Source: Candidatus Puniceispirillum sp. (GTDB lineage Bacteria; Electryoneota; RPQS01; DYHQ01). From it: a stretch of DNA of 33,133 bases. How positions within the stretch are numbered: position 1 is the first letter of the stretch; each line of letters starts with the position of its first letter. Under the pieces are notes generated by a model. That model saw nothing but the letters and a program-made list of their open reading frames with translations. It was not told the origin of the DNA and made no database searches. A program made the position numbers and the translations under genes. Below are positions 25,239 to 32,146 of this stretch, one piece after another. The stretch is from contig DYHQ01000001.1 of assembly GCA_020724065.1 (NCBI GenBank), positions 90,782-123,914 of the forward strand, given 5' to 3'.

Positions 25239-25508
25239 ATGAGGAGAAATCCAGAAGCGAGACAGGCCGTTATCGAGAAATATGCCCGTCAGCCCGGCGA
25301 CACCGGCTCACCGGAGGTTCAGATTGCGTTGCTGACGCACCGCATCAATGATCTGACGGAACATCTGAGAATCCACAAAAAGGACAACCACTCTCTGCGA
25401 GGTCTTCTGCTTCTTGTTGGCCGACGAAAGAGATTGCTCAATTATCTTTCGCATATCAACATTGAGCGTTTCAGATCCCTGACAGACGAATTGGATCTCC
25501 GCCGATAG
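25239..25508 (+). CDS. rpsO: 30S ribosomal protein S15
   Basis: 89 residues, exactly the family length. Motifs: [38 protein letters not shown], and [11 protein letters not shown]15 binds the central domain of 16S rRNA early in 30S assembly. ATG follows GAGAGGAGACC, a strong ribosome binding site. The classic rpsO-pnp order follows. Confidence 0.97.
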   Translation: MRRNPEARQAVIEKYARQPGDTGSPEVQIALLTHRINDLTEHLRIHKKDNHSLRGLLLLVGRRKRLLNYLSHINIERFRSLTDELDLRR

Positions 25509-25517
25509 AACTCGGCG
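25500..25517 (+). promoter_or_regulatory. Short hairpin between rpsO and pnp
   Basis: A 6-bp stem CGCCGA / TCGGCG whose loop contains the rpsO stop codon TAG, followed by AAAGGA, the pnp ribosome binding site. In E. coli the rpsO-pnp junction is an RNase III and PNPase autoregulation site; this structure is much smaller, so a role is only possible. Confidence 0.3.
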
Positions 25518-25533
25518 AAAGGAAAAAACCAAG

Positions 25534-27630
25534 ATGACACACAAGAAAACGGTTGAGCTGGGACGATTTCCCCTGACTCTGGAGACAGGACGCGTGGCCA
25601 AGCAGGCCAACGGAGCATGTTGGCTGACCTATGGCGATACGGTTGTTTTGGCGACCGCTGTTACGAATCTGGAAACCCAGCAAGAACTCGATTTTCTCCC
25701 TCTATCAGTAGATTATCGAGAGAAACTTTCGGCGGTCGGGCGCATTCCGGGCAGCTTCTTCCGAAGGGAAGGGCGCCCGTCGGAGAAGGAAGTTCTCTCG
25801 GCGCGTCTCATTGATCGTCCCATTCGTCCGCTGTTTCCGGACGGATTTCACAGTGAAATCCAAGTGATGGTGACCGTGCTCTCTTCGGACGGCCAAGCCG
25901 ACCCCGATGTGCTTGGAGCCATCGCCGCCTCGGCGGCGCTCTCGGTCTCTGAGATTCCTTTCTTGGGGCCGATTGCCTCCGTTCGTATGGGTTTTGTGAA
26001 CGGACAATACATTATTAATCCAACCTACAGCGAACTTCGGGAGAGTCTTCTCGACCTCGTGGTCGCGGGTTCCGATACCTCGATTATCATGGTCGAGGGT
26101 GAGGCGCGTGAAGTTTCGGATGATGTGATGGTTGAGGCGATCGGCAAGGCTCATGAGGAGGTACGCAGAGTGGTCGCTCTTCAACGAGAGCTTGCGATAG
26201 AAGCGGGTAAGCCGAAGATTGATGTGGCACCGGAGCCGTGCAACGCCGAGCTTGACAAGAAACTCAGCAGCCTCTATGGCAGCCTCATTGTCGAGACCGC
26301 TCGTACAACGGAAAAGCAGGGGCGCCGCGGAAAATTGCGCGATGTGGAGGACCTTGCCGTCGCCACTTTGGCCGAGGAGTACGCTGATAGTGCAAAATAC
26401 ATCTCCGACTGGTTTCACGCTCGTTTCCGCGACGAAATGCGCAGAAAGTCATTGCGCGAGCAAGTACGATTGGACGGGCGAAGGCCCTCGGATATTCGGG
26501 AGATTGACGCGGCTGTCGGTCTGCTTCCTCGGGTTCATGGATCCGCGCTCTTCACGCGAGGCCAAACTCAAGCCCTGGGCATGGTCACCTTAGGGACGAA
26601 ATTCGACGAGCAGAAGGTTGATGGCTTGGACGGCGTTTACACAAGACCGTACATGCTCCATTACAATTTTCCACCCTTTTCTGTCGGCGAGATTCGGAAA
26701 TTTCTGGGACAATCCCGCCGCGAAATTGGGCACGGAAACTTGGCATGGCGAGCTTTGCACGCTGTCTTGCCGCCCTGGGAGGAGTTTCCCTATACCATTC
26801 GCATCATTTCGGATATTCTCGAATCGAACGGGTCCTCGTCTATGGCGACCGTTTGCGCGGGGGCTCTGGCGCTAATGGACGCCGGAGTGCCACTTCGAGA
26901 GTCCGTGGCGGGAATCGCGATGGGTCTTATCAAAGAAGGCGATGGGATTGCGATTCTCTCGGACATTCTCGGTGATGAAGATCATTTGGGTGATATGGAT
27001 TTCAAGGTCGCGGGGACTCGACATGGCATCACCGCTTGCCAAATGGATATCAAGATTGAGGGGATTTCACTCGACCTGATGCGTCAAGTTTTGGCTCAAG
27101 CTCGCAAGGGGATTGATCTTATTTTGGACAAAATGGCGCAAACGCTTCCCGCGCCGCGACCTGAAATCTCACCCTATGCTCCTCGAATCATCTTTCTTAA
27201 GATTGAGCCTGACAGGATCGGCCTGATTATTGGCCCGGGAGGCAAGACGATCCGCGACATCATTGAACGAACCGGCGCGACGATTGACATTGAGGATGAC
27301 GGAACGGTCTGCATTGCTTCTGCGGACATGGCAAAAGCCAAAGCCGCCGCCGAGATCATTCAAGGAATGCTCGAGGTGCCGGAAGTCGGAAAGGTTTATC
27401 GCGGCACGGTGAAGCGAATTATGGAATTTGGCGCTTTTGTTGAGATCCTGCCGGGACGCGAGGGTTTGCTTCACATCTCACAGATCGAACACCAACGCAT
27501 TCGCAAGGTCGAGGATCATCTTCAAATTGGCGACGAGGTGGAAGTGAAGCTCCTCAAAGTGGACACCCAAGGCAAACTGGATTTGTCTCGAAAAGCACTT
27601 CTGCCCAATCAACAGCCTGTTTCAAAATGA
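25534..27630 (+). CDS. pnp: Polyribonucleotide nucleotidyltransferase (PNPase)
   Basis: 698 residues. PNPase is a trimeric 3'-5' phosphorolytic exoribonuclease. The first RNase PH-like domain shows PGSFFRREGRPSEKEVLSAR and LIDRPIRPLFP. A helical linker follows, then the catalytic second RNase PH domain (GRRPSDIREID, SSSMATVCAGALALMDAGV, GDMDFKVAGT). A KH domain begins near residue 563 (IIGPGGKTIRDIIERTGA), and an S1 domain near 619 (YRGTVKRIMEFGAFVEIL). It ends shortly after S1 without the acidic tail seen elsewhere. Confidence 0.97.
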   Translation: MTHKKTVELGRFPLTLETGRVAKQANGACWLTYGDTVVLATAVTNLETQQELDFLPLSVDYREKLSAVGRIPGSFFRREGRPSEKEVLSARLIDRPIRPLFPDGFHSEIQVMVTVLSSDGQADPDVLGAIAASAALSVSEIPFLGPIASVRMGFVNGQYIINPTYSELRESLLDLVVAGSDTSIIMVEGEAREVSDDVMVEAIGKAHEEVRRVVALQRELAIEAGKPKIDVAPEPCNAELDKKLSSLYGSLIVETARTTEKQGRRGKLRDVEDLAVATLAEEYADSAKYISDWFHARFRDEMRRKSLREQVRLDGRRPSDIREIDAAVGLLPRVHGSALFTRGQTQALGMVTLGTKFDEQKVDGLDGVYTRPYMLHYNFPPFSVGEIRKFLGQSRREIGHGNLAWRALHAVLPPWEEFPYTIRIISDILESNGSSSMATVCAGALALMDAGVPLRESVAGIAMGLIKEGDGIAILSDILGDEDHLGDMDFKVAGTRHGITACQMDIKIEGISLDLMRQVLAQARKGIDLILDKMAQTLPAPRPEISPYAPRIIFLKIEPDRIGLIIGPGGKTIRDIIERTGATIDIEDDGTVCIASADMAKAKAAAEIIQGMLEVPEVGKVYRGTVKRIMEFGAFVEILPGREGLLHISQIEHQRIRKVEDHLQIGDEVEVKLLKVDTQGKLDLSRKALLPNQQPVSK

Positions 27631-27632
27631 CG

Positions 27633-27655
27633 ACGCGACCTTTTCCGAGTCGCGT
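27633..27655 (+). other. Hairpin after pnp without T-tract
   Basis: Stem ACGCGAC / GTCGCGT with a 9-nt loop, 3 nt after the pnp stop. The following bases are GGAAAGG, so it is not an intrinsic terminator. It may be a 3'-end stabiliser or processing site. Confidence 0.35.
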
Positions 27656-27724
27656 GGAAAGGGCCGCAACGAAATCTGACGGAAACCGACACCGTCCCCC
27701 AAAATCGCGAACCAAAGACAAACC

Positions 27725-29002
27725 TTGACCACTTCATCTCTCTTCCACAAAACAGAGCTTCCCGGAGGGGTGCGCGTCGTCACAGAGCGCATGCCTTGGG
27801 TTCGCTCAGTCGCTCTCGGTGTCTGGATCACCGTTGGATCCCGCCATGAGACTCAGGAAACAAGCGGCATCTCCCATTTTATCGAGCACATGGCGTTCAA
27901 GGGAACCCGGAACCGCACCGCCCTCGACATTGCGCGAACGATTGAGCAGGGTGGAGGCTATGTCAATGCCTTCACAAGCAAGGAGCTGACCTGTTTCTAT
28001 GTTCATGTGTTGGACGAGCAGCTCCCGACAGCCGTGGATATCTTGTCCGATATTATGGCCAATTCTCTATTCGAGGCCGAAGCGATGGAGAAAGAGAAGC
28101 GTGTTATCTTGGATGAAATCCGAGATATCGAAGACAATCCGGATGAATTGGCCCACGAATTGTTCACTCAAGCTGTTTTCGAGCCTCACTCGTTGGCCCG
28201 ACCGATTCTGGGCTCACCCGACAATATCACAAGATTCTTCCGCGGTGACCTGCTCCGTTTTATTGCAACCCATTATTCTCCAGACCGAGTTTTGGTTGCG
28301 GCGGCGGGCCGTGTGGATCACCGCACGCTGACGCGACTCGTCCGCGAAAAGCTGCAATTTCCAGCGGGGGCACCTTTTTCCAATGGAGGAACGCCCGCTC
28401 CGGCTATGCCGCGGAGAATATCCCAGCAGCGGGCGATTCAACAAGCGCATGTTTGCATGGGCGGCTTGGGGCTTCGATTCAGTGACAAGCGGCGCTATGC
28501 CCTTTCCGTGCTCAACACGGTCCTTGGGGGTGGCATGTCATCGCGCCTTTTTCAGAACATCCGGGAAAAGCATGGCATCGCCTATTCCATCTACTCCTTT
28601 GCGGACTTGCTGTCGGACACAGGGATCGTCGGCGTTTATTTCGCCACGGATGCCACGCGGGTTGAACAGGCTCTCGACCTGGTGACACGGGAGTTGCGCT
28701 CACTGCGTGAAGTTCCCATGAAACCAACGGAGCTGCATGGGATTAAAACGCAACTCAAGGGAAACATCATGCTGGGTCTTGAGCAAGTCTCCAATCGAAT
28801 GAATCGGGTAGCCAAGATGGAAATTCATCTCGGAGAATTCATTGACCTGGCGGAGATAAGTCGCCAAATTGACACCGTCACAAGCCGTCAAGTCCGCAAC
28901 CTCACGAATGAACTATTCGACGAAAAAAAATTCATTACAATGATATTGGAACCTAATCATGAAGAACAGAATCATGAGAGCGTTCAGGAGGAACATTCGT
29001 GA
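27725..29002 (+). CDS. M16 family zinc peptidase (processing-peptidase-like)
   Basis: 425 residues. The inverted zinc motif HFIEHM (HxxEH at 51-55) follows GSRHETQETSGIS, and the third ligand Glu lies in EKEKRVILDEI near 131. The C-terminal half has the M16C-like substrate domain (SVLNTVLGGGMSSRLFQNIR, HGIAYSIYSF). Members of this group often follow pnp. The start is taken as TTG 27725 because family similarity begins at FHKTELPGGVRVV; no ATG upstream and no clear ribosome binding site are present. Its target is unknown. The stop overlaps the ald start. Confidence 0.9.
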   Translation: MTTSSLFHKTELPGGVRVVTERMPWVRSVALGVWITVGSRHETQETSGISHFIEHMAFKGTRNRTALDIARTIEQGGGYVNAFTSKELTCFYVHVLDEQLPTAVDILSDIMANSLFEAEAMEKEKRVILDEIRDIEDNPDELAHELFTQAVFEPHSLARPILGSPDNITRFFRGDLLRFIATHYSPDRVLVAAAGRVDHRTLTRLVREKLQFPAGAPFSNGGTPAPAMPRRISQQRAIQQAHVCMGGLGLRFSDKRRYALSVLNTVLGGGMSSRLFQNIREKHGIAYSIYSFADLLSDTGIVGVYFATDATRVEQALDLVTRELRSLREVPMKPTELHGIKTQLKGNIMLGLEQVSNRMNRVAKMEIHLGEFIDLAEISRQIDTVTSRQVRNLTNELFDEKKFITMILEPNHEEQNHESVQEEHS

Positions 29003-30114
29003 TCATCGGAGTACCTAAGGAAGTCAAATCCAACGAGAATCGCGTTGCAGTGACCCCCGTTGGAGTCGAAACCCTGACGAAGCACGGTCACACGGTTCTC
29101 GTGGAGAAATCGGCGGGGGCGGGCAGCGGCTTCGAAGATGCCCACTATGAGAAAAGTGGAGCCAAACTGGTTGGCGCAGCCGAGGAAATCTTCGCCAAAG
29201 CCGAGATGATCATCAAGGTGAAAGAGCCTTTGCCCGTGGAGTACGGACTGATTCGCCCGGGGCAGGTGGTCTTCACCTACTTCCATTTCGCTTCCTCTCG
29301 CGACCTGACGGAAGCGATGGTGAATTCCAAATGCGTCGCGATCGCTTACGAAACGGTACAAACGGAGAAAGGCGACCTGCCGCTGCTCATCCCTATGAGC
29401 GAGGTAGCGGGGCGAATGGCGGTTCAGGAAGGCGCGAAATATTTAGAAGAGAGTACCGGAGGGCGAGGCATTCTTCTGGGCGGGGTACCCGGAGTCGAGC
29501 CTGCCCATGTCGTCATCCTCGGCGGAGGAGTTGTAGGAACCAATGCAGCCAAAATGGCTGCGGGACTTGGTGCGAAGGTAGCCATCCTTGATATTTCGCT
29601 GGAACGCTTGCGTTACCTCGATGATATCATGCCGAAGAATGTGACGACGCTCATGTCCAATCCGCACAATATCCGCGAGTGCCTCAAGACAGCCGACCTG
29701 CTCGTTGGAGCTGTTCTCATTCCGGGAGCGAAAGCTCCGCACCTCGTCACTCGTGCTATGCTCAAACTCATGAAGAAGCGTTCTGTCATTGTGGATGTGG
29801 CGGTGGATCAAGGGGGATGTGTCGAGACCTGTCGTCCGACGACGCATGAAGACCCAACCTATTTCGTTGATGATGTCTTGCATTACTGTGTAGCCAATAT
29901 GCCTGGAGCGGTGCCCTTTACCTCGACACTTGCCCTGACGAATGCCACCTTGCCTTATGCGGTCGAAATCGCGAATAAGGGATATGTCAAATCCGCCAAG
30001 GAAAACAGGGAAGTGCTTCTCGGCCTCAACATTGTCGGCGGCAAAGTTGTCTATGAAGGAGTCGCCCAAGCGTTTGGACTTCCCTATGTTCCTGTAGAAC
30101 GAGTGCTTCCCTGA
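28999..30114 (+). CDS. ald: Alanine dehydrogenase
   Basis: 371 residues. It catalyses reversible NAD-dependent oxidative deamination of L-alanine to pyruvate. Motifs: IGVPKEVKSNENRVAVTP, MIIKVKEP (substrate Lys), FTYFHFASS (catalytic His), then the NAD-binding stretch VVILGGGVVGTNAAKMAAGL with AILD, and VDVAVDQGGC. GTG start at 28999 follows AGGAGG at good spacing and overlaps the M16 stop, implying coupled translation. Confidence 0.96.
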   Translation: MIIGVPKEVKSNENRVAVTPVGVETLTKHGHTVLVEKSAGAGSGFEDAHYEKSGAKLVGAAEEIFAKAEMIIKVKEPLPVEYGLIRPGQVVFTYFHFASSRDLTEAMVNSKCVAIAYETVQTEKGDLPLLIPMSEVAGRMAVQEGAKYLEESTGGRGILLGGVPGVEPAHVVILGGGVVGTNAAKMAAGLGAKVAILDISLERLRYLDDIMPKNVTTLMSNPHNIRECLKTADLLVGAVLIPGAKAPHLVTRAMLKLMKKRSVIVDVAVDQGGCVETCRPTTHEDPTYFVDDVLHYCVANMPGAVPFTSTLALTNATLPYAVEIANKGYVKSAKENREVLLGLNIVGGKVVYEGVAQAFGLPYVPVERVLP

Positions 30115-30118
30115 GATA

Positions 30119-30565
30119 TTGGAACTCCGCGTCGCCATACGGCGTTTTCCTCACGCCTGCCCTGATTTGCCGAGCTATGCTTCTGCCGGCGCCGCTGGTA
30201 TGGATCTTCGCGTTGCAACGCGAGGCCCGGTGGCGGTTGAGGCAGGCGGGCGGGCGATAATTCCGACGGGCTTTGCACTGGCAATTCCGAGCGGTTTCGA
30301 GGGCCAGATACGCATGCGGTCAGGAGTCGCCCTCGAAAAAGGCCTTCTGATGCCGAATGCGCCTGCCACGATTGACTCGGACTATCGAGGCGAGGTGCAG
30401 GTGATCGTGGCAAATATCAGTACGGAGACCGTGACGCTTCTACCTGGAGAACGGTTTGCGCAGCTCATCATCGTACCCGTCGCGCATGTGCGATGGGAAG
30501 AAGTCGCCGAGCTGCCTGAATCGCCACGGGGAGAAGGAGGCCTGGGGAGTACAGGCCGGAGCTAA
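30119..30565 (+). CDS. dut: dUTP diphosphatase
   Basis: 148 residues, homotrimeric dUTPase type; it hydrolyses dUTP to dUMP, the substrate of ThyX, and keeps uracil out of DNA. The five family motifs are visible: AGAAGMDLRV, RMRSGVALEKG, NAPATIDSDYRGEVQV (catalytic Asp), GERFAQLII and RGEGGLGSTG. Motif 5 has Leu where Phe is usual. TTG 30119 is the only start upstream of motif 1 that leaves a normal N-terminus; no ribosome binding site is evident, and ald ends 4 nt before. Confidence 0.93.
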   Translation: MELRVAIRRFPHACPDLPSYASAGAAGMDLRVATRGPVAVEAGGRAIIPTGFALAIPSGFEGQIRMRSGVALEKGLLMPNAPATIDSDYRGEVQVIVANISTETVTLLPGERFAQLIIVPVAHVRWEEVAELPESPRGEGGLGSTGRS

Positions 30566-30570
30566 AAAGC

Positions 30571-30599
30571 TTGCAACACCGCCCCTATTTTGTTATATT
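30571..30599 (+). promoter_or_regulatory. Promoter of the MerR-type regulator gene
   Basis: TTGCAA (30571-30576), a 17-nt spacer, and TATATT (30594-30599). The predicted start is near 30606, about 50 nt before the gene. Confidence 0.6.
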
Positions 30600-30652
30600 T
30601 ATATAAGTTCTGTCTTTGCTTTTCCCGCTGTTCATTTTTCGTGCGCTGAAGT

Positions 30653-31009
30653 ATGGGACAAGAGATGAGCACAGGTCTGCGACGGCTATACTATTCCATA
30701 GGCGAAGTTGCCGAAATAGCCGGGATTCCAGCACATGTCTTAAGGTATTGGGAGAGCGAGTTTCCGGAACTGAGCCCGCACAAAGGCAGGGCGGGCAATC
30801 GTCTGTACCAAGAGAAGGATATTGAGCTCGTCCTGCGCATCAAGAAGCTCCTTTATGAGGAGAAGTACACAATTGCCGGGGCGCGGGCCTATTTGGCAAA
30901 AAAAGAAGAGAAGCATTTGGAGAATAAGGTATTAGGCGAGTTGAGAGCAGGACTTCAGGAGATTTTGGACATCCTAAACGATAACACGGGGCGTAGCGCA
31001 GTCCGGTAG
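30653..31009 (+). CDS. MerR-family transcriptional regulator (short)
   Basis: 118 residues from ATG 30653, or 114 from ATG 30665, which has a closer purine-rich GGGACAAGAG. The winged helix-turn-helix is clear: YYSIGEVAEIAGIPAHVLRY, WESEFPELSP, NRLYQEKDIELVLRIKKLL, followed by a helical EKYTIAGARAYL region and a short dimerisation helix. No Cys-based metal site or ligand domain is present. The last seven codons (TGRSAVR) and the stop lie inside a tRNA-Pro-like 5' fragment, so the present C-terminus may be secondary. Confidence 0.88.
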   Translation: MGQEMSTGLRRLYYSIGEVAEIAGIPAHVLRYWESEFPELSPHKGRAGNRLYQEKDIELVLRIKKLLYEEKYTIAGARAYLAKKEEKHLENKVLGELRAGLQEILDILNDNTGRSAVR

Positions 31010-31010
31010 C
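30987..31010 (+). repeat. Left copy of 24-nt direct repeat: tRNA-Pro 5' remnant
   Basis: These 24 nt match 31727-31750, the 5' acceptor strand and D arm of the intact tRNA-Pro, at 23 of 24 positions (A instead of G at 30995). After 31010 similarity stops: no anticodon arm or T arm follows, so this is not a functional tRNA. The distance between copies is 740 nt, exactly enclosing the MNT-HEPN pair. Confidence 0.85.
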
Positions 31011-31059
31011 CTGCCTATCCTGCTTAGGATGTGGGAGCGCGCGGAAAGGGGAGTGAAAA

Positions 31060-31347
31060 ATGGCCTCGCAGATTGAAGAAATAAGAGGGAAGATACTGCC
31101 AATTCTTCGACGCTATGGCGTGCGGAAAGCAAGCTTGTTTGGCTCATCCGTCCGAGGGAGCAGAAGAGAAGGTAGCGACATCGATTTGTTGGTGGAGATC
31201 GAGAAGGACATAAGTCTTTTCGATTTCGTCGGTCTTAAGTTGGAAATCGAAGAAGCGTTGTGTAATAAGGTGGACTTGGTGGAATTCGAAACCCTCAAAC
31301 CGCTTCTTAGAGAGAAAGTCCTCGGTGAGCAAGTAGTCATCCTATGA
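31060..31347 (+). CDS. mntA: MNT-type nucleotidyltransferase antitoxin (MntA-like)
   Basis: 95 residues of a minimal polymerase-beta-like nucleotidyltransferase. The motif GSSVRG (28-33) with SDIDLLVEI (39-47) gives two metal-binding Asp (40, 42), and NKVDLVEF supplies a third (72). In studied pairs the MNT protein AMPylates a Tyr of the HEPN toxin and so neutralises it. Good ribosome binding site (GGGGAG) before ATG 31060. It overlaps the HEPN gene by 4 nt. Confidence 0.9.
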   Translation: MASQIEEIRGKILPILRRYGVRKASLFGSSVRGSRREGSDIDLLVEIEKDISLFDFVGLKLEIEEALCNKVDLVEFETLKPLLREKVLGEQVVIL

Positions 31348-31715
31348 AAAGAGACATCAGAGTCTATGTCGAGGATATTCTCGAGAGCATAGCAAAAATC
31401 GAACAGTACACGGACGGCATTTCGGAAAACGATTTCAGCGAGAACACGCAAGTTCAGGACGCTGTCCTGAGGCGCCTGGAAATCATAGGGGAAGCGGCAA
31501 AGAATATACCTCAAGAATTCAGAGATGAGCACCCAGAAGTCCCGTGGAGGAAAATGGCGGGAATGAGGGATATTCTTGTTCATGCGTACTTTGGAGTGAA
31601 TTTGAAGCGTGCTTGGAAGGCCATGAAAGAGGATCTTCCTGGTCTCAGGGACAGGATTCTTGGAATTCGGACAGATTTGGGAGGCAATATCGAAACTGAG
31701 TCGAATAGAGATTGA
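31344..31715 (+). CDS. hepT: HEPN-domain RNase toxin (HepT-like, DUF86)
   Basis: 123 residues, all-helical. The catalytic RX4HXY motif is intact: RDILVHAY, residues 75-82 (Arg 75, His 80, Tyr 82), with the usual preceding [15 protein letters not shown]. HepT toxins are RNases, some acting on tRNA, and Tyr 82 is the expected AMPylation target of the upstream MNT protein. Translationally coupled to it (ATGA). The motif is complete, so the toxin is probably active. The gene ends 11 nt before the intact tRNA-Pro. Confidence 0.92.
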   Translation: MKRDIRVYVEDILESIAKIEQYTDGISENDFSENTQVQDAVLRRLEIIGEAAKNIPQEFRDEHPEVPWRKMAGMRDILVHAYFGVNLKRAWKAMKEDLPGLRDRILGIRTDLGGNIETESNRD

Positions 31716-31726
31716 GAGAGAAGTCG

Positions 31727-31750
31727 CGGGGCGTGGCGCAGTCCGGTAGC
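31727..31750 (+). repeat. Right copy of 24-nt direct repeat inside tRNA-Pro
   Basis: This is the partner of the remnant at 30987-31010, and forms the acceptor 5' strand and D arm of the functional tRNA. If the MNT-HEPN cassette was inserted here, this copy restored the tRNA. Confidence 0.8.
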
Positions 31751-31800
31751 GCACCTGAATGGGGTTCAGGGGGTCGCTGGTTCGAATCCAGTCGCCCCGA
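31727..31800 (+). tRNA. tRNA-Pro(GGG)
   Basis: Acceptor CGGGGCG pairs with CGCCCCG (31793-31799), discriminator A at 31800, no encoded CCA. The anticodon arm CCTGA-ATGGGGT-TCAGG gives anticodon GGG (reads CCC). T arm GCTGG-TTCGAAT-CCAGT. Its first 24 nt are repeated at 30987-31010. Confidence 0.96.
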
Positions 31801-31843
31801 CAAGTAAGATCTGTATTGTTGCTCAACGAGGGGAATCGCGAGG

Positions 31844-32014
31844 ATGAAACCGCTTGACTTAACGGGCAGCCTCACTGTGGATAAGCAAGGACTCAAGGAG
31901 TTGCGGAAATTGCTTTCGGCGACTTTTTTTCTCCAGAAAAGTCGCGCCGGTTCTCGAGAGGATGTCGGGTTCATCAATTCGTGCTGCTTGCTTGCGAAAA
32001 CGTATGCTTGTTGA
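31844..32014 (+). CDS. Possible small ORF or gene remnant
   Basis: A 56-codon frame with ATG 31844 and GGGGA about 9 nt upstream. The first part (LTVDKQGLKELRKLLS) looks protein-like and helical; the second part is less so (FINSCCLLAKTYAC). No family is recognised. It contains a 9-bp inverted repeat (31919-31927 / 31937-31945). It may be a fragment of a lost gene or chance. Confidence 0.2.
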   Translation: MKPLDLTGSLTVDKQGLKELRKLLSATFFLQKSRAGSREDVGFINSCCLLAKTYAC

Positions 32015-32020
32015 GCCGTC

Positions 32021-32092
32021 GTAGCGTCCAGCTTGCTGGGCCATGAAGCTGCATTGTCGAAAGATTTCGTAGCCCAGCAAGCTGGACGCTAC
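32021..32092. repeat. REP/BIME-like inverted palindrome pair
   Basis: Perfect 21-bp inverted repeat: arm 1 at 32021-32041 and arm 2 at 32072-32092, spacer 30 nt. Each arm begins, on its own strand, with GTAG, and contains its own small palindrome (CCAGCTTGCTGG in arm 1). GTAG plus palindrome, in inverted pairs, is the form of REP/BIME elements moved by RAYT (REP-associated tyrosine) transposases. A further hairpin GGCTGC-CAGC-GCAGCC lies at 32103-32118. No transposase gene is in the window. Confidence 0.65.
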
Positions 32093-32146
32093 AAGCTTGA
32101 AGGGCTGCCAGCGCAGCCGTAGGCCACAAGAATAGAGGAGGTGACA

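Noticed and set aside
30987-31045. A second complete tRNA-Pro
   Set aside because: Only the acceptor 5' strand and D arm are present; no anticodon arm, T arm or 3' acceptor strand follows.
31876-31884. A perfect DnaA box (TGTGGATAA)
   Set aside because: Only one copy, with no box cluster, AT-rich unwinding element, or dnaA/dnaN nearby; not evidence of an origin.
31919-31945. Inverted repeat GCGACTTTT / AAAAGTCGC as a terminator of tRNA-Pro
   Set aside because: No T-tract follows the 3' arm, and it lies over 100 nt beyond the tRNA.
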